A stretch of DNA of 64,000 bases from NCBI RefSeq assembly GCF_021044935.1, contig NZ_JAJNMP010000003.1, positions 62,001-126,000 on the forward strand. The letters are read 5' to 3'. Below the pieces are notes generated by a model. That model ran no database searches. It worked only from the letters and a program-made list of their open reading frames with translations, and was not told where the DNA came from. Shown here piece by piece: positions 47,986-57,106 of the stretch (position 1 is the first letter of the stretch; every line of letters begins with the position of its first letter). The position numbers and the translations under genes were made by a program. The stretch comes from Agromyces cavernae. GTDB taxonomy: Bacteria; Actinomycetota; Actinomycetes; Actinomycetales; Microbacteriaceae.

Positions 47986-49293
47986 CTACTCGGAGATGTC
48001 GAGACCGAGCTGCTCGAGACCGTCGACCGTGGCGTCCTGCGTCGCCACGAGGGCCTCGCCGAGGGTCGGGTCGGCGGTGACCGCGTCCTTCATGGCCGTG
48101 TTGGTGATCTCGTAGTTGGGACCCCATGCCCACGCGCCGAGGTTCGCGGATGCCTCGTCGAACACCGCGTAGATGTCGTTCGCGAAGTAGTCGACCGGCG
48201 CGACCGCTGCCGCGATCTCGTTGAGCCCCGGATAGGCGAGGTAGGCGGTGCCGACGGCGCCGCGGGCATCCACGGCCTCCTCGGTGGTCGTCAGCCATTC
48301 GGCGAACACCGCGGCGGCGGCTTGGTTCTCCGAGTTCTCCGTGATGGCGAAGCTCGTGCCGCCGCTCAGCGCCGCGCTCGGCTCGCCGTCCCAGGTCGGG
48401 GGCACGGCGGCGACCCACTTGCCGGCCTGACCCGAGCCCTCGGTGCGGGTCATCAGCCCCGAGGCGCTCCAGGAGCCGCCGACCCAGCCGTTGACGACGC
48501 CGCTGTTGAGGTCGGCGGTCCACTCGTCGCTGAAGCCGATCTGCTTCTTCACGAGGTCCTCGTCGATGAGCTTCTGCCAATAGTCGGCGACCTTCGTCGA
48601 GGCCTTGTCATCGATGGCGACCTGCCAGTGGTCGTCCTCGACGCTGAACCATTCGGCGCCCGCCTGCCACGACAGCGGCGCGAGCTGGGGCTCGTTCGTG
48701 AAGAAGCTCGTGAGGTACGCGTTCGGGTTCTCGGCCTTCACGGCGCGTGCCGCGGCCTCGAACTCGTCCCAGGTCGTGGGGACGTCGACGCCCGCCGCAT
48801 CGAGCACATCCTGGCGGTACCACATGACGAGCGGCGGGGCGTCGTAGGGCAGCGCGTAGGCGGCGTCGCCGAAGGAGACCTGACCACGCACCTGCTCGTC
48901 GTATGCGCCGAGGACCTCCTCGTCGACGAGGCCGTCGAGCGGCAGCAGCTGCTCGGCGGCGACGAAGCCGGGGAGGCGCTGGTACTCGATGCCGACCACG
49001 TCGGGGCCGGTGCCGGATTCGATGGCGGCGGCGAGCTTGGTGTAGCCGCCGTTGGCACCGTTCGGGATCTCCTCGAAGTCGACGGTGATGTCGTCCTGGC
49101 TCGCGTTGAACGCGGCGGCGACATCGGCCATGCCGCTGAGCGATGACCAGAACGTGATCTCGCCCGTGGCCGGGCCCGCCGACGGGGCGTCGGCGTCGGC
49201 GCTGCCGGAGCCGGAGCCGGATGCGCAGCCGGCCAGCAGGGTGCCGGCGGCCAGCAGTGCTGCCGCGGCGAGGGGGAATCGACGCAGGGACAT
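47986..49293 (-). CDS. Sugar ABC transporter substrate-binding lipoprotein (CUT1)
   Basis: 435 residues. Lipoprotein signal with LLAGC (Cys23) and a Ser/Gly-rich linker. Extracellular binding-protein features: ITFWSSLSGMADVAAAFNAS, GTGPDVVGIEYQRL, LPYDAPPLVMWYRQDVLDAAG (first 20 diagnostic) and TTWDEFEAAARAVK. ATG 49293 has AAAGGAG upstream; the open frame to 49392 would run into the operator region. First structural gene of the importer operon. Confidence 0.92.
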   Translation of the reverse strand: MSLRRFPLAAAALLAAGTLLAGCASGSGSGSADADAPSAGPATGEITFWSSLSGMADVAAAFNASQDDITVDFEEIPNGANGGYTKLAAAIESGTGPDVVGIEYQRLPGFVAAEQLLPLDGLVDEEVLGAYDEQVRGQVSFGDAAYALPYDAPPLVMWYRQDVLDAAGVDVPTTWDEFEAAARAVKAENPNAYLTSFFTNEPQLAPLSWQAGAEWFSVEDDHWQVAIDDKASTKVADYWQKLIDEDLVKKQIGFSDEWTADLNSGVVNGWVGGSWSASGLMTRTEGSGQAGKWVAAVPPTWDGEPSAALSGGTSFAITENSENQAAAAVFAEWLTTTEEAVDARGAVGTAYLAYPGLNEIAAAVAPVDYFANDIYAVFDEASANLGAWAWGPNYEITNTAMKDAVTADPTLGEALVATQDATVDGLEQLGLDISE

Positions 49294-49332
49294 GAACGGG
49301 TTCTCCTTTGAATCTGTGACCGTGCGGAATCG

Positions 49333-49387
49333 ATCATCTGCCCTGCCGCGAGTTGCCACAATCTGCGAACGCCCAAACGAACAGATT
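49333..49387 (-). promoter_or_regulatory. Promoter and inverted repeat before the importer operon
   Basis: Minus-strand -35 TTGTGG (49361-49356) and -10 GATGAT (49338-49333) are 17 bases apart. The -35 overlaps an inverted repeat with arms AATCTG (49360-49365) and CAGATT (49382-49387), with CGAAC next to each arm. Probable binding site of the adjacent DeoR-headed regulator. Confidence 0.45.
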
Positions 49388-49393
49388 CGCACA

Positions 49394-50503
49394 TCAGTGC
49401 GCGCGTTCGGTCGATTCCCTGACGACGAGCGCGGGCAGCAGGATCATCCGCACGATCGTGTGAGGAGTGCCCTCGGCCTGCCGGAGGCGGTCGAAGCACA
49501 GGCGGAGCGCGGCATGCCCGAGTTCGTGCTTCGGCGGCGCGACCGCCGTGAGGGGCACGGCCGCCAGCTCGGAGATCTCGTCGTCGTACGCGACCACCGC
49601 GAACTCCTCGGGGATGCGGATGCCGCGCTCGAGGACGAGATCAGTGAACGCCATCGCGTCGGCGTCGCCGAGCACGACGGCGGCGGTCACGCCGTCGATG
49701 AGGCAGTCGTCGAGGAAGGCCGACAACTGGGATGCCGCCACGTTCTCCCCGACGAGGGGCGTCGAGAGCACGCGCCGCAGCCGGTGGCCCTCGGCACCCA
49801 GGCCCGCCATCACGCGCTCGTACCCCTCATCGAGGCCGGCCGCAGTCGCAGACTGGCGCGCGCCGAGCGCGATGCGGCGGTGACCCTGGGCGACGAGATG
49901 ACGCACGGCCAGCTCGGCCCCGTAGGCGTGATCCGACCTGACCCATTCGAGGCGCCCGGCGATGCGGTCATCGACGGTGCGTTCGACGAGCACCACCGGG
50001 ATCCGCGCCGCGGCGAGAACCTCCTGCAGCGGGGAGGCATCCCGCATCGCGTCGTGCGGGGTGATCATGAGCGCGTCGACGCCCGCGGCGATCAGCCGCT
50101 CGGCCTGGCGCAATTCCTCCTCAGGCGAATAGTTCGTCGCACCGACGACGAGTCGGCAGTTCAGCTCACGCGCGGCCTGACTCGCCCCGCGGATCACCTC
50201 GGGGAAGTAGTAGTTCGCGGTCGGCACGATCATGCCGATCGTCGCGACCGGGCGGCTGGCCGCGCGGGCGCCCCGATCGGCCCGGTCGGCACGATCCCCC
50301 GCCCGCTCCTGCTGCGCGGCGACCGAGCTCGAGATCGCTCCCCCGTGCACCCGAACGAGCAGGCCTCGCAGCTCGAGTTCGAGGAGGTCGCGGCGGAGCG
50401 TCATCTGCGACACCCCGAGTCGCGACGCGAGGGCGGCATTGGCGAGCGAGCCGCGGAGTTCGAGCTCGCGCAGGATCGCGTCATGTCGGGCGGCGGCAAC
50501 CAT
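49394..50503 (-). CDS. Regulator with DeoR-type HTH and LacI-type sugar-binding domain
   Basis: 369 residues. The N-terminal 60 residues are a DeoR/GlpR-type winged helix (ELRGSLANAALASRLGVSQM, then RRDLLELELRGLLVRVHGGA). The remainder is a periplasmic-binding-protein-like sensor (IGMIVPTANYYFPEVIRGAS, ALMITPHD, VVAYDDEISELAAVPLT) as in LacI proteins, not the usual DeoR sugar-phosphate sensor. ATG 50503 has GAGGAG upstream. It lies directly upstream of the importer genes and probably senses the imported sugar (inference). Confidence 0.88.
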   Translation of the reverse strand: MVAAARHDAILRELELRGSLANAALASRLGVSQMTLRRDLLELELRGLLVRVHGGAISSSVAAQQERAGDRADRADRGARAASRPVATIGMIVPTANYYFPEVIRGASQAARELNCRLVVGATNYSPEEELRQAERLIAAGVDALMITPHDAMRDASPLQEVLAAARIPVVLVERTVDDRIAGRLEWVRSDHAYGAELAVRHLVAQGHRRIALGARQSATAAGLDEGYERVMAGLGAEGHRLRRVLSTPLVGENVAASQLSAFLDDCLIDGVTAAVVLGDADAMAFTDLVLERGIRIPEEFAVVAYDDEISELAAVPLTAVAPPKHELGHAALRLCFDRLRQAEGTPHTIVRMILLPALVVRESTERAH

Positions 50504-50526
50504 CGCACTCCTCGGGGGACGTTGGA

Positions 50527-50560
50527 TGTGTGAATTCACGAACGAACGAATTCAAACACA
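50527..50560. promoter_or_regulatory. Inverted repeat upstream of the DeoR-headed regulator
   Basis: Arms TGTGTGAATTC (50527-50537) and GAATTCAAACACA (50548-50560) flank ACGAACGAAC. It lies 24 bases upstream of the regulator start and probably mediates autoregulation. CGAAC also appears in the site at 49360-49387. Confidence 0.55.
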
Positions 50561-50697
50561 CTCGGGACCCGGGGTCCGTCTCGCTGGGTGCGAGCAGCTG
50601 GCGATCCGGCGACGATGAGCGCTGTCAGGAATGAATCCCACCCCGACGCGTTCTACCTCAGCGGGGCCGGCACCGTGCGCCCCGGCGAGGAGCGAGC

Positions 50698-52143
50698 GTG
50701 GCCGATGTGACGGGTGTCGGATTCCGTTCGGAGCGCGGGCCCGTGCTCGTCGCCGTGATGCTCTCGACCGCGCTGATCGCGATCGATTCGACGATCCTCG
50801 CGACAGCCGTGCCGTCGATCGTCGCGGACATCGGCGGGTTCGCGCAGTTCCCGTGGCTGTTCTCGATCTACCTGCTCGCCCAGGCCGTCTCGGTACCGGT
50901 GTACTCGAAGCTCGCCGACACGGTCGGCCGCAAGCCGATCATGCTCGTCGGCATCGGGCTGTTCCTCGTCGGGTCGATCCTCTGCGGGTTCGCGTGGGAC
51001 ATGACCTCGCTCATCGTGTTCCGCGCCGTGCAGGGCCTCGGCGCGGGCGCCGTGCTGCCCGTCTCGATCACGATCACCGGCGACATCTACTCGGTTCGCG
51101 AGCGCGCTCGGGTGCAGGGGTACATCGCGAGCGTCTGGGCGGCGTCATCGGTGGTCGGCCCGACCCTCGGCGGCGTGTTCGCCGAGTTCGCCTCATGGCG
51201 GTGGATCTTCTTCGTGAACATCCCGCTCTGCCTCATCGCCGCGTTCATGCTGATGCGCAACTACCACGAGTCGGTCGGACGCGAGAGGCACCGCATCGAC
51301 TACGCCGGCGCCACGGTGCTCACCATCGGCCTCACGCTCGTGATCCTCGCGGTGCTCGAGGGCGGGCAGGCGTGGGAGTGGCTGTCATGGCAGAGCTTCG
51401 TCGCGTTCGGTCTCGGCGGCGCGCTGCTCGTCGCGTTCGTCTTCATCGAACGACGTGCGGCCGAGCCCGTGCTGCCGTTGTGGGTGTTCTCGCGGCGGCT
51501 CATCGTCACGACGTCGCTGATCTCGCTCGGGGTGGGCGGCGTGCTCATCGGCCTCACGTCCTACGTGCCGACGTTCCTCGAAGCGACGGCGGATGCCTCT
51601 CCCCTCGTCTCGGGTCTCGCGGTGGCCGCGCTCACCCTTGGCTGGCCGATCGCCGCCTCGAACGCCGGACGCCTGTTCCTGCGCATTGGATTCCGCCGCA
51701 CGGCGCTCATCGGACTGACGATCACCGTCATGGGCGCCGCCGCCCTGCTCGCGGCCTCGTTCGCGCCGAATGTCTGGACGACAGCGCTCGCCTGCTTCAT
51801 CGTCGGCCTCGGGCTCGGACTCGTCGCCTCGCCCACGCTCATCGCCGCGCAGTCGTCGGTGCCGTGGGCCGAGCGCGGCGTGGTCACCGGGGCGAACATG
51901 TTCCTGCGCTCGCTCGGCAGCGCGGTCGGGGTCGCGATCTTCGGCGCGGTGGCGAACGGCGTGATCGCCCGCTCGGGTCTCGGCGAGCACTCCCCCGTCG
52001 CGATCCAGTCGGCCTCGGCCGCGGTGTTCCTCGCGGTGGTCGTGACCGCCGTCATCACGATCGCCGCCGCCGTCGCGATGCCCGCCGCCCACGTCGACGA
52101 CGTCGAGCACCGCGAGGCCGAGACGGCACCGCTGGTCGAGTAG
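50698..52143 (+). CDS. MFS transporter, DHA2 drug:proton antiporter type
   Basis: 481 residues, about 14 helices. LIAIDSTILATAVPSIVADI (helix 1 motif D1), KLADTVGRKPIMLVGIG (motif A), VQGLGAGAVLPVSITI (motif B region) and SVVGPTLGGVFAEFASWRWIFFVNIPL (motif C and following; the first 20 residues are diagnostic). GTG 50698 has GAGGAG upstream. No regulator is adjacent on this side. Confidence 0.92.
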   Translation: MADVTGVGFRSERGPVLVAVMLSTALIAIDSTILATAVPSIVADIGGFAQFPWLFSIYLLAQAVSVPVYSKLADTVGRKPIMLVGIGLFLVGSILCGFAWDMTSLIVFRAVQGLGAGAVLPVSITITGDIYSVRERARVQGYIASVWAASSVVGPTLGGVFAEFASWRWIFFVNIPLCLIAAFMLMRNYHESVGRERHRIDYAGATVLTIGLTLVILAVLEGGQAWEWLSWQSFVAFGLGGALLVAFVFIERRAAEPVLPLWVFSRRLIVTTSLISLGVGGVLIGLTSYVPTFLEATADASPLVSGLAVAALTLGWPIAASNAGRLFLRIGFRRTALIGLTITVMGAAALLAASFAPNVWTTALACFIVGLGLGLVASPTLIAAQSSVPWAERGVVTGANMFLRSLGSAVGVAIFGAVANGVIARSGLGEHSPVAIQSASAAVFLAVVVTAVITIAAAVAMPAAHVDDVEHREAETAPLVE

Positions 52144-52160
52144 CGCTCGAGCGCCGGCGC

Positions 52161-53303
52161 TCAGAGCGCCGCGATCACCCGCTCGACGAACCAGAACAGC
52201 CCGACGGAACCGACCAGGGCGCCCGCGATCCAGGTCGTGGGTCGGCCGGCTGCGGTGCGCCTGACCAGCACGAGCAGCGGGAACATGACGGCGATGATCG
52301 CGAGCTGCACCGCCTCGATGCCGAGGTTGAACGCGATGAGCGACCACAACAGCTCCCACGACCAGGCCTCGTCGACTCCGAGCGCGCCCGCGAAGCCGAG
52401 CCCGTGGAGCAGTCCGAACGCGAACACGACCGGCATCCGCCAGCGCCCCGATGCGTCGCGGCTCGAGACGACGGCCACCGCCGCCGCGACGATCGACAGC
52501 GCGATGAGCGGTTCGACGATGATGGCCGGCAGGTTCACGACGCCCATCCCCGCGAGCAGGAACGTCACGCTGTGCGCCACGGTGAACATCGTGGCGGTGA
52601 GCGCGACGCTCCGGATGGTCCGGGCGCCGAGGAGCAGCGCGAACAGGAACAGCAGGTGGTCGAGCCCGATGAGCAGGTGCTCGGCGCCGAGCAGGAAGAA
52701 CTCGCCGAACCGGGGCGACTGCCCGTCGAGCTCGAGCGTCGGCGACGCCGCATCGAGCAGTCCGTTGCCGCGTTCGCCGTCGAGGTCCCACGCCACGATG
52801 GTCTCGGTGCTGTGCACGAACCCCTCGGCGTCCGGGAACAGGGCGCTCGAGACGGCGATCGCGCCGGGTTCCCGTCCACCGCAGTCATAGCTGAAGCGCA
52901 CCACCGCGAACGCGCGGTCGTTCCGCTCCCGGATGTCTCCCGTGCCGGCCCGTTCGGGAACGCACCGCCGCCCGTCCGCGTCGACGGCGAACCGCTCGGT
53001 CACGTATTCCTCGACCGCGTCGGCGTTCTCGGCGAGCTGGCGGAGCTGCTCGTCGCGCTCCTTCGCCTCGTACGCCTCGGCATACAGCCACGCCGACTTC
53101 ATCAGCAGGTCGTACTCGAGCTCGAGCTCGGCCGTGATCGTCGAGCCGTGCCGTTCGACGACGGCATAGGCGTCCGACGTGGCGTCGTGCGCGGCGGCTC
53201 GCGGCGCCGACCCGCCGAGCGCGACCGACATCGCGGCGATCATGGCGATCACCACGACCATCGCGGCCCGCAGCACCGGACCCCATCCGCCTCTCGATCG
53301 CAT
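52161..53303 (-). CDS. HupE/UreJ-like membrane protein
   Basis: 380 residues. Signal-like helix at 10-38, then an extracytoplasmic domain of about 150 residues with a Cys pair (RRCVPE, YDCGG), then six or seven helices. The membrane part has LLGAEHLLIGLDHLLFLFAL, AHSVTFLLAGMG, FGLLHGLGFAGALG and FNLGIEAVQLAII, the histidine-bearing motifs of the HupE/UreJ_2 group (nickel or cobalt permease-like). The metal role is inferred from the family. GAGGGGG precedes ATG. Confidence 0.85.
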   Translation of the reverse strand: MRSRGGWGPVLRAAMVVVIAMIAAMSVALGGSAPRAAAHDATSDAYAVVERHGSTITAELELEYDLLMKSAWLYAEAYEAKERDEQLRQLAENADAVEEYVTERFAVDADGRRCVPERAGTGDIRERNDRAFAVVRFSYDCGGREPGAIAVSSALFPDAEGFVHSTETIVAWDLDGERGNGLLDAASPTLELDGQSPRFGEFFLLGAEHLLIGLDHLLFLFALLLGARTIRSVALTATMFTVAHSVTFLLAGMGVVNLPAIIVEPLIALSIVAAAVAVVSSRDASGRWRMPVVFAFGLLHGLGFAGALGVDEAWSWELLWSLIAFNLGIEAVQLAIIAVMFPLLVLVRRTAAGRPTTWIAGALVGSVGLFWFVERVIAAL

Positions 53304-53447
53304 GCTCGCGCCCCCTCCGTGGTGTCGGCTGCCGAAACCTCCGGCACGGAGGGACGATCCTGCATGCCACGCTCGCGAGCGCAGATGAACGCCCGGCGTG
53401 CTGCAGGCGACGGGACGGGGTCGCGCGGGCGACGTCGAGGCGAATGC

Positions 53448-54887
53448 TCAGCGAAGGCGAGCGGGGCCGATGACGTCGCCCTCGAGCGTGCGCACCCAGC
53501 GATCGCCCGTCGCGCGGTGCTGTGCGCGCGTCGCGAAGCGGTAGTGGTAGGCGCGCGCCCGCACCCACCGAGGTGCTTCGCCGTCGAACGGATCGTGTGC
53601 GAGCAGCTCGAGCGTCGGGACATCCGCCTGCAGCAGGCGCTTCAGGAACGTCTCGAACCAGGGTTCCCACATGCGCCCGAGCGGCAGGAACCACATCAGC
53701 CAGTCGAGGCGCAGGTGGTACGGCGCCCACTGCCGCGGCAGGGCGCGCACGTCGCCGGGCTTGCCCTTGAAGCCGTACTCGCGCCAGTCGGAGTCGTCAT
53801 CGGGTGAGGCGTCGAGCGTGCCCGCGACGACGATCTCGATGCGCCGCTTCGTGACCGTGCCGAACGCGCCGTAGGCGTTCACGAGCATCCACCGGTTGAA
53901 GCTCGCGTTCATCAGCTGCCGGCGGGAGAGCAGGTTCCTGACCGGCCACCAGCTCAGCACGAGGAGCAGCACGCTCATCGCGGCGACGATGGCGAACCAC
54001 CAGAGCGGTGTCGTCGCGGAATCCGTGCCCAGGTCGGCGGGGATCGCCGGGATGAGCCAGTGCCATGCCGAGTCGGAGATCGCCGAGGCCGCGAGCACGA
54101 CGGTGATCCAGTTGAGCCACGCGAAGTTGCCCGTCGCGATGAGCCAGAGCTGGGTGAGGATGACGATCGTCGCGGCGACCGAGCCGACAGGCCCGGGGAT
54201 GAACAGCAGGAACGGCACGACGAGCTGCGCGAAGTGGTTGCCGAGCACCTCGCCGCGATGGAACCAGGCCGGCAGCAGGTGGGCCTGACGGCTCAACGGG
54301 TTGGGCATCGGCTGCGTCTCGTGGTGGTACATGAGCGCCGTGAGATCGCGCCACTCGCGGCCTCCGCGGATCTTGATCATGCCGGCGCCGAACTCGAGCC
54401 GGAACACGAGCCACCAGATCGCGACGACGATCGTGATCGGCGGCGGCTGGTCGTTCGACCCGAGGAACGCCACGGTGAACAGCGCCTCGCACAGCAGCAT
54501 CTCCCAGCCGAACCCGTAGAACGTCTGCCCTACGTTCACGATCGACAGGTAGCCGATCCAGAGCGCGAGGAACACGAGCATCGGCACCCACGGCGGCCCG
54601 AGCTGGGGCAGGCCGAGCACGACCGATCCCGCGAGCACCATGCCGGCGATCGCGAGCGCGACGAGCCGCCGGTCGGTGTAGCCCCAGCGGAACACAGTCG
54701 GCCCCCGCAGTCGCGATGCGCGCCCCAGCAGCACGGGAACCGGCAGCAGCCCGTGCTCGCCGAGCAGAGGACGGAACTGGTTCAGCGTCGACAGGAACGC
54801 GACGAACGCGAGCGCGCCCACCCCGCGTTGCAGCACCTGGCGGGCGATCTCGTAGTCGTGCGCGTCGAACCAGCCGACCCAGTCCAC
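53448..54887 (-). CDS. Lipase maturation factor family membrane protein
   Basis: 479 residues, about eight helices plus a soluble C-terminal third. Conserved LMF features: YLSIVNVGQTFYGFGWEMLL (20-residue core), FRLEFGAGMIKIRGG-EWRD, MYHHETQPMPNPLS, WFHRGEV, and in the C-terminal domain WREYGFKGKPGD and APYHLRLDWLMWF. Animal LMF1 helps fold lipases in the ER; the bacterial role is unknown. GTG 54887 lies 6 bases after TAGCGT and 5 bases after the upstream stop. Confidence 0.9.
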   Translation of the reverse strand: MDWVGWFDAHDYEIARQVLQRGVGALAFVAFLSTLNQFRPLLGEHGLLPVPVLLGRASRLRGPTVFRWGYTDRRLVALAIAGMVLAGSVVLGLPQLGPPWVPMLVFLALWIGYLSIVNVGQTFYGFGWEMLLCEALFTVAFLGSNDQPPPITIVVAIWWLVFRLEFGAGMIKIRGGREWRDLTALMYHHETQPMPNPLSRQAHLLPAWFHRGEVLGNHFAQLVVPFLLFIPGPVGSVAATIVILTQLWLIATGNFAWLNWITVVLAASAISDSAWHWLIPAIPADLGTDSATTPLWWFAIVAAMSVLLLVLSWWPVRNLLSRRQLMNASFNRWMLVNAYGAFGTVTKRRIEIVVAGTLDASPDDDSDWREYGFKGKPGDVRALPRQWAPYHLRLDWLMWFLPLGRMWEPWFETFLKRLLQADVPTLELLAHDPFDGEAPRWVRARAYHYRFATRAQHRATGDRWVRTLEGDVIGPARLR

Positions 54888-54891
54888 GCCC

Positions 54892-56352
54892 TCACGCTAC
54901 GCCGAAGCGCTCGCGCAGCGCGAGCTTGGCCGCCCACCACCCGTTCATGCCGTGCACGGCCGGGCCGGGCGGCGTTGCGCTCGAGCAGAGGTACACGCCC
55001 TCGACGGGGGTGCGCCACGGCGCCGTCGACACCACCGGGCGCTTCACGAGCTGCAGCATCGAGAGCTCGCCGGCGTAGATGTCGCCGCCGACGTAGTTGC
55101 GGTTGTACGCGCCGATCTCGGCCGCCGACCTGGCCGTCGACGCGAGCACCACGTCGCGGAAGCCCGGCGCGAACCGCTCGATGGCCGAGGTCACGACCTC
55201 GGTCGCGTCGAGCGTCGAACCTGCGGGCACGTGCGTGTAGGCCCAGAGCACGCCCATGCCGGCGGGCGCGCGGGTCGGGTCGACGACGCTCGGCTGGGTG
55301 ACGAGCACGTACGGATGCCGCGGGGCTCCCCCGCCCGCGATCCTGGGGTTGAGCCCGGGCTGAAGGCCCCGGGCGACGGCATTCTCGGCGGCGGCCATCT
55401 CGCGGCGGCTGCCGCCGACGTGCACGGTCGGGGCGAGCGCGACGGCGGGGTTCGCCCACGGCACCGGCTCCATGAGCGCGAAGTCGACCTTTGCGACGCC
55501 GGAGCCGTAGCGGTAGCGCCGCAGCGCCCGCTCGTAGCGCGGCGGCAGGTCGGCGGTCAGCAGCAGGTCGGGCGACGTGTCGAGCAGCACCGCCCGCGAG
55601 TCGGCGGTCACGGCGTCGAGCGCGTCGACCGGGGAGTCGGTCACGATCTCGACACCGCGCTCGACGAGCTCGGCGGCGAGCGCGTCGGCGATCGCCTGCG
55701 ACCCGCCCTTGGGGAGCCCCCAGCCGACGCCGTGCGCGTGCATCGCGAGCAGCAGCGCCGCCCCGGCAGTGGCGAGCGAGGGCATGCCGCCCGCGGCATG
55801 TGCCGCGACGCCCGTGAAGAGGGCGGGGGCGACATCGCCCGAGAAGCGCGTGTTCCACGCGCCCGAGCCCTGTTCGAGGGCGCGCAGCCCGAAGCGAAGT
55901 GCGGCGATGGGGTCGCGCGGGACGCGCAGCAGCTGCCCGCCCGTGAAGTCGACGACACCGCGCTGTCGCGCGAGCAGCGGTGCGATGAGACGCCGCCACG
56001 CGGGCCCGTCGGCGCCGAGCCCCGCAGCGGTGCGGTCGAGGTCGCGCCACGCGATGCCCGCGCGCCCCCCGGGCAGCGGGTGCGCGTAGGACGCCTCGGG
56101 CACGATCCACTCGGGCGCGTGCGGGCCGTCGAACAGGCCGAGCTTGCGGAACACCGGCGAGGCGAGCCCCGCCGGGTGCACGGCCGAGCACACGTCGTGG
56201 CGGAATCCGGGCAGGGTGAGCTCGGCCGTGCGCACCCCGCCGCCGATCGTCGGCGCGGCCTCGAGCACGCGCACGCTCAGCCCGGCGCGGGCTGCGATGA
56301 CGGCCGCGACGAGCCCGTTGGGCCCGCTGCCGACGACAGTGACGTCAGCCAC
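54892..56352 (-). CDS. FAD-dependent oxidoreductase, phytoene-desaturase/PYROXD2-like
   Basis: 486 residues. N-terminal dinucleotide fold VVGSGPNGLVAAVIAARAGL followed by VLEAAPTIGGGVRTAEL. C-terminal flavin motif GVYLCSSATPPGPAVHGMNG. Similar to PYROXD2 and CrtI-like proteins; the substrate is unknown and no carotenoid genes are in the window. GTG 56352 lies 3 bases after the NUDIX stop. Member of the NUDIX-oxidoreductase-LMF operon. Confidence 0.88.
   Translation of the reverse strand: MADVTVVGSGPNGLVAAVIAARAGLSVRVLEAAPTIGGGVRTAELTLPGFRHDVCSAVHPAGLASPVFRKLGLFDGPHAPEWIVPEASYAHPLPGGRAGIAWRDLDRTAAGLGADGPAWRRLIAPLLARQRGVVDFTGGQLLRVPRDPIAALRFGLRALEQGSGAWNTRFSGDVAPALFTGVAAHAAGGMPSLATAGAALLLAMHAHGVGWGLPKGGSQAIADALAAELVERGVEIVTDSPVDALDAVTADSRAVLLDTSPDLLLTADLPPRYERALRRYRYGSGVAKVDFALMEPVPWANPAVALAPTVHVGGSRREMAAAENAVARGLQPGLNPRIAGGGAPRHPYVLVTQPSVVDPTRAPAGMGVLWAYTHVPAGSTLDATEVVTSAIERFAPGFRDVVLASTARSAAEIGAYNRNYVGGDIYAGELSMLQLVKRPVVSTAPWRTPVEGVYLCSSATPPGPAVHGMNGWWAAKLALRERFGVA
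54894..54899 (-). promoter_or_regulatory. Possible internal leaderless -10 box of the LMF gene
   Basis: Minus-strand TAGCGT ends 6 bases before GTG 54887 and overlaps the upstream stop. A GAGGG in the spacer could equally act as a ribosome site, so this is ambiguous. Confidence 0.35.
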
Positions 56353-56355
56353 GGT

Positions 56356-57048
56356 TCAGAACGCGCTCAGATAGACCCACGGCAGTGAGTCCATCACGAG
56401 TCGGTGGCGGGGTCCGGCAGCGCCCGCGGGCTCGGCGGCGGGGTCGTACTCGGCGTCCTCCTGCCAGAGGACCATGCGGCGAGCATCGTCGCGTCGCGCG
56501 CGGAAGTCGTGCACGCCGCGGCCGGCGAGGTCGGCGAGCGCCTCGTCGACGGATGCCGCGTGCGTGAAGCCGTGCAGGGTGACCCAGGTGGGCGGCCACA
56601 GCAGCATGGCGCCCTCGGCATGACGGTCGAGCGCGTCGGCCGGCCGCACCCATTCGGTCGAGACGACTTCGTCGGGCGCGAGCACGAGCTCGCCGTCGGG
56701 CACGCGCACGGCGAAGAACGTCGTCGTGAGGGGCTTCGGCGCCCCCTGCGGCGGAGTCCACACGGCGATCGGCACGAGCTCGTCGGCATCGACCTCGAGG
56801 CCGACCTCTTCGCGGGTCTCGCGCACGGCCGCACGACGGGCGGCCTCGATACTGCCGATCGCGTCGCCCGCGACATCCGCCGGCTCGACGGCTCCGCCGG
56901 GGAACACCCATGCGCCCGCGAACGAGCCCCGGTCGCCCGGTCGCTCTGCCAGCAGCACCTCGAGGCCGCGCTCGCCGTCGCGGAGCAGCACGACCGTCGC
57001 GGCCCAGCCCGCACCCTCGATCGGTCGGTTCGGTGCGTTGTCGGCCAT
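56356..57048 (-). CDS. NUDIX hydrolase, NUDT19-like
   Basis: 230 residues. N-terminal AATVVLLRDGERGLEVLLAE and WVFPGGAVEPAD. The NUDIX box has the catalytic EAARRAAVRETREEVGL, with extra residues between its glycine part and the first glutamate, as in the NUDT19/RP2 group. Substrate could be CoA or another nucleotide diphosphate (family knowledge only). ATG 57048 is 7 bases after TAGGCT, giving a leaderless start. First gene of its operon. Confidence 0.88.
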   Translation of the reverse strand: MADNAPNRPIEGAGWAATVVLLRDGERGLEVLLAERPGDRGSFAGAWVFPGGAVEPADVAGDAIGSIEAARRAAVRETREEVGLEVDADELVPIAVWTPPQGAPKPLTTTFFAVRVPDGELVLAPDEVVSTEWVRPADALDRHAEGAMLLWPPTWVTLHGFTHAASVDEALADLAGRGVHDFRARRDDARRMVLWQEDAEYDPAAEPAGAAGPRHRLVMDSLPWVYLSAF

Positions 57049-57055
57049 GCGGTTC

Positions 57056-57061
57056 AGCCTA
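57056..57061 (-). promoter_or_regulatory. Leaderless -10 box of the NUDIX operon
   Basis: Minus-strand TAGGCT ends 7 bases before ATG 57048. It is back-to-back with the -10 box at 57095-57100. Confidence 0.6.
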
Positions 57062-57094
57062 TGCCCGGCGCGACACCCGCGCAGCGGCGGCGGA

Positions 57095-57100
57095 TACACT
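57095..57100 (+). promoter_or_regulatory. Leaderless -10 box of the metallo-hydrolase gene
   Basis: TACACT ends 6 bases before ATG 57107. Confidence 0.6.
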
Positions 57101-57106
57101 GCGGGC

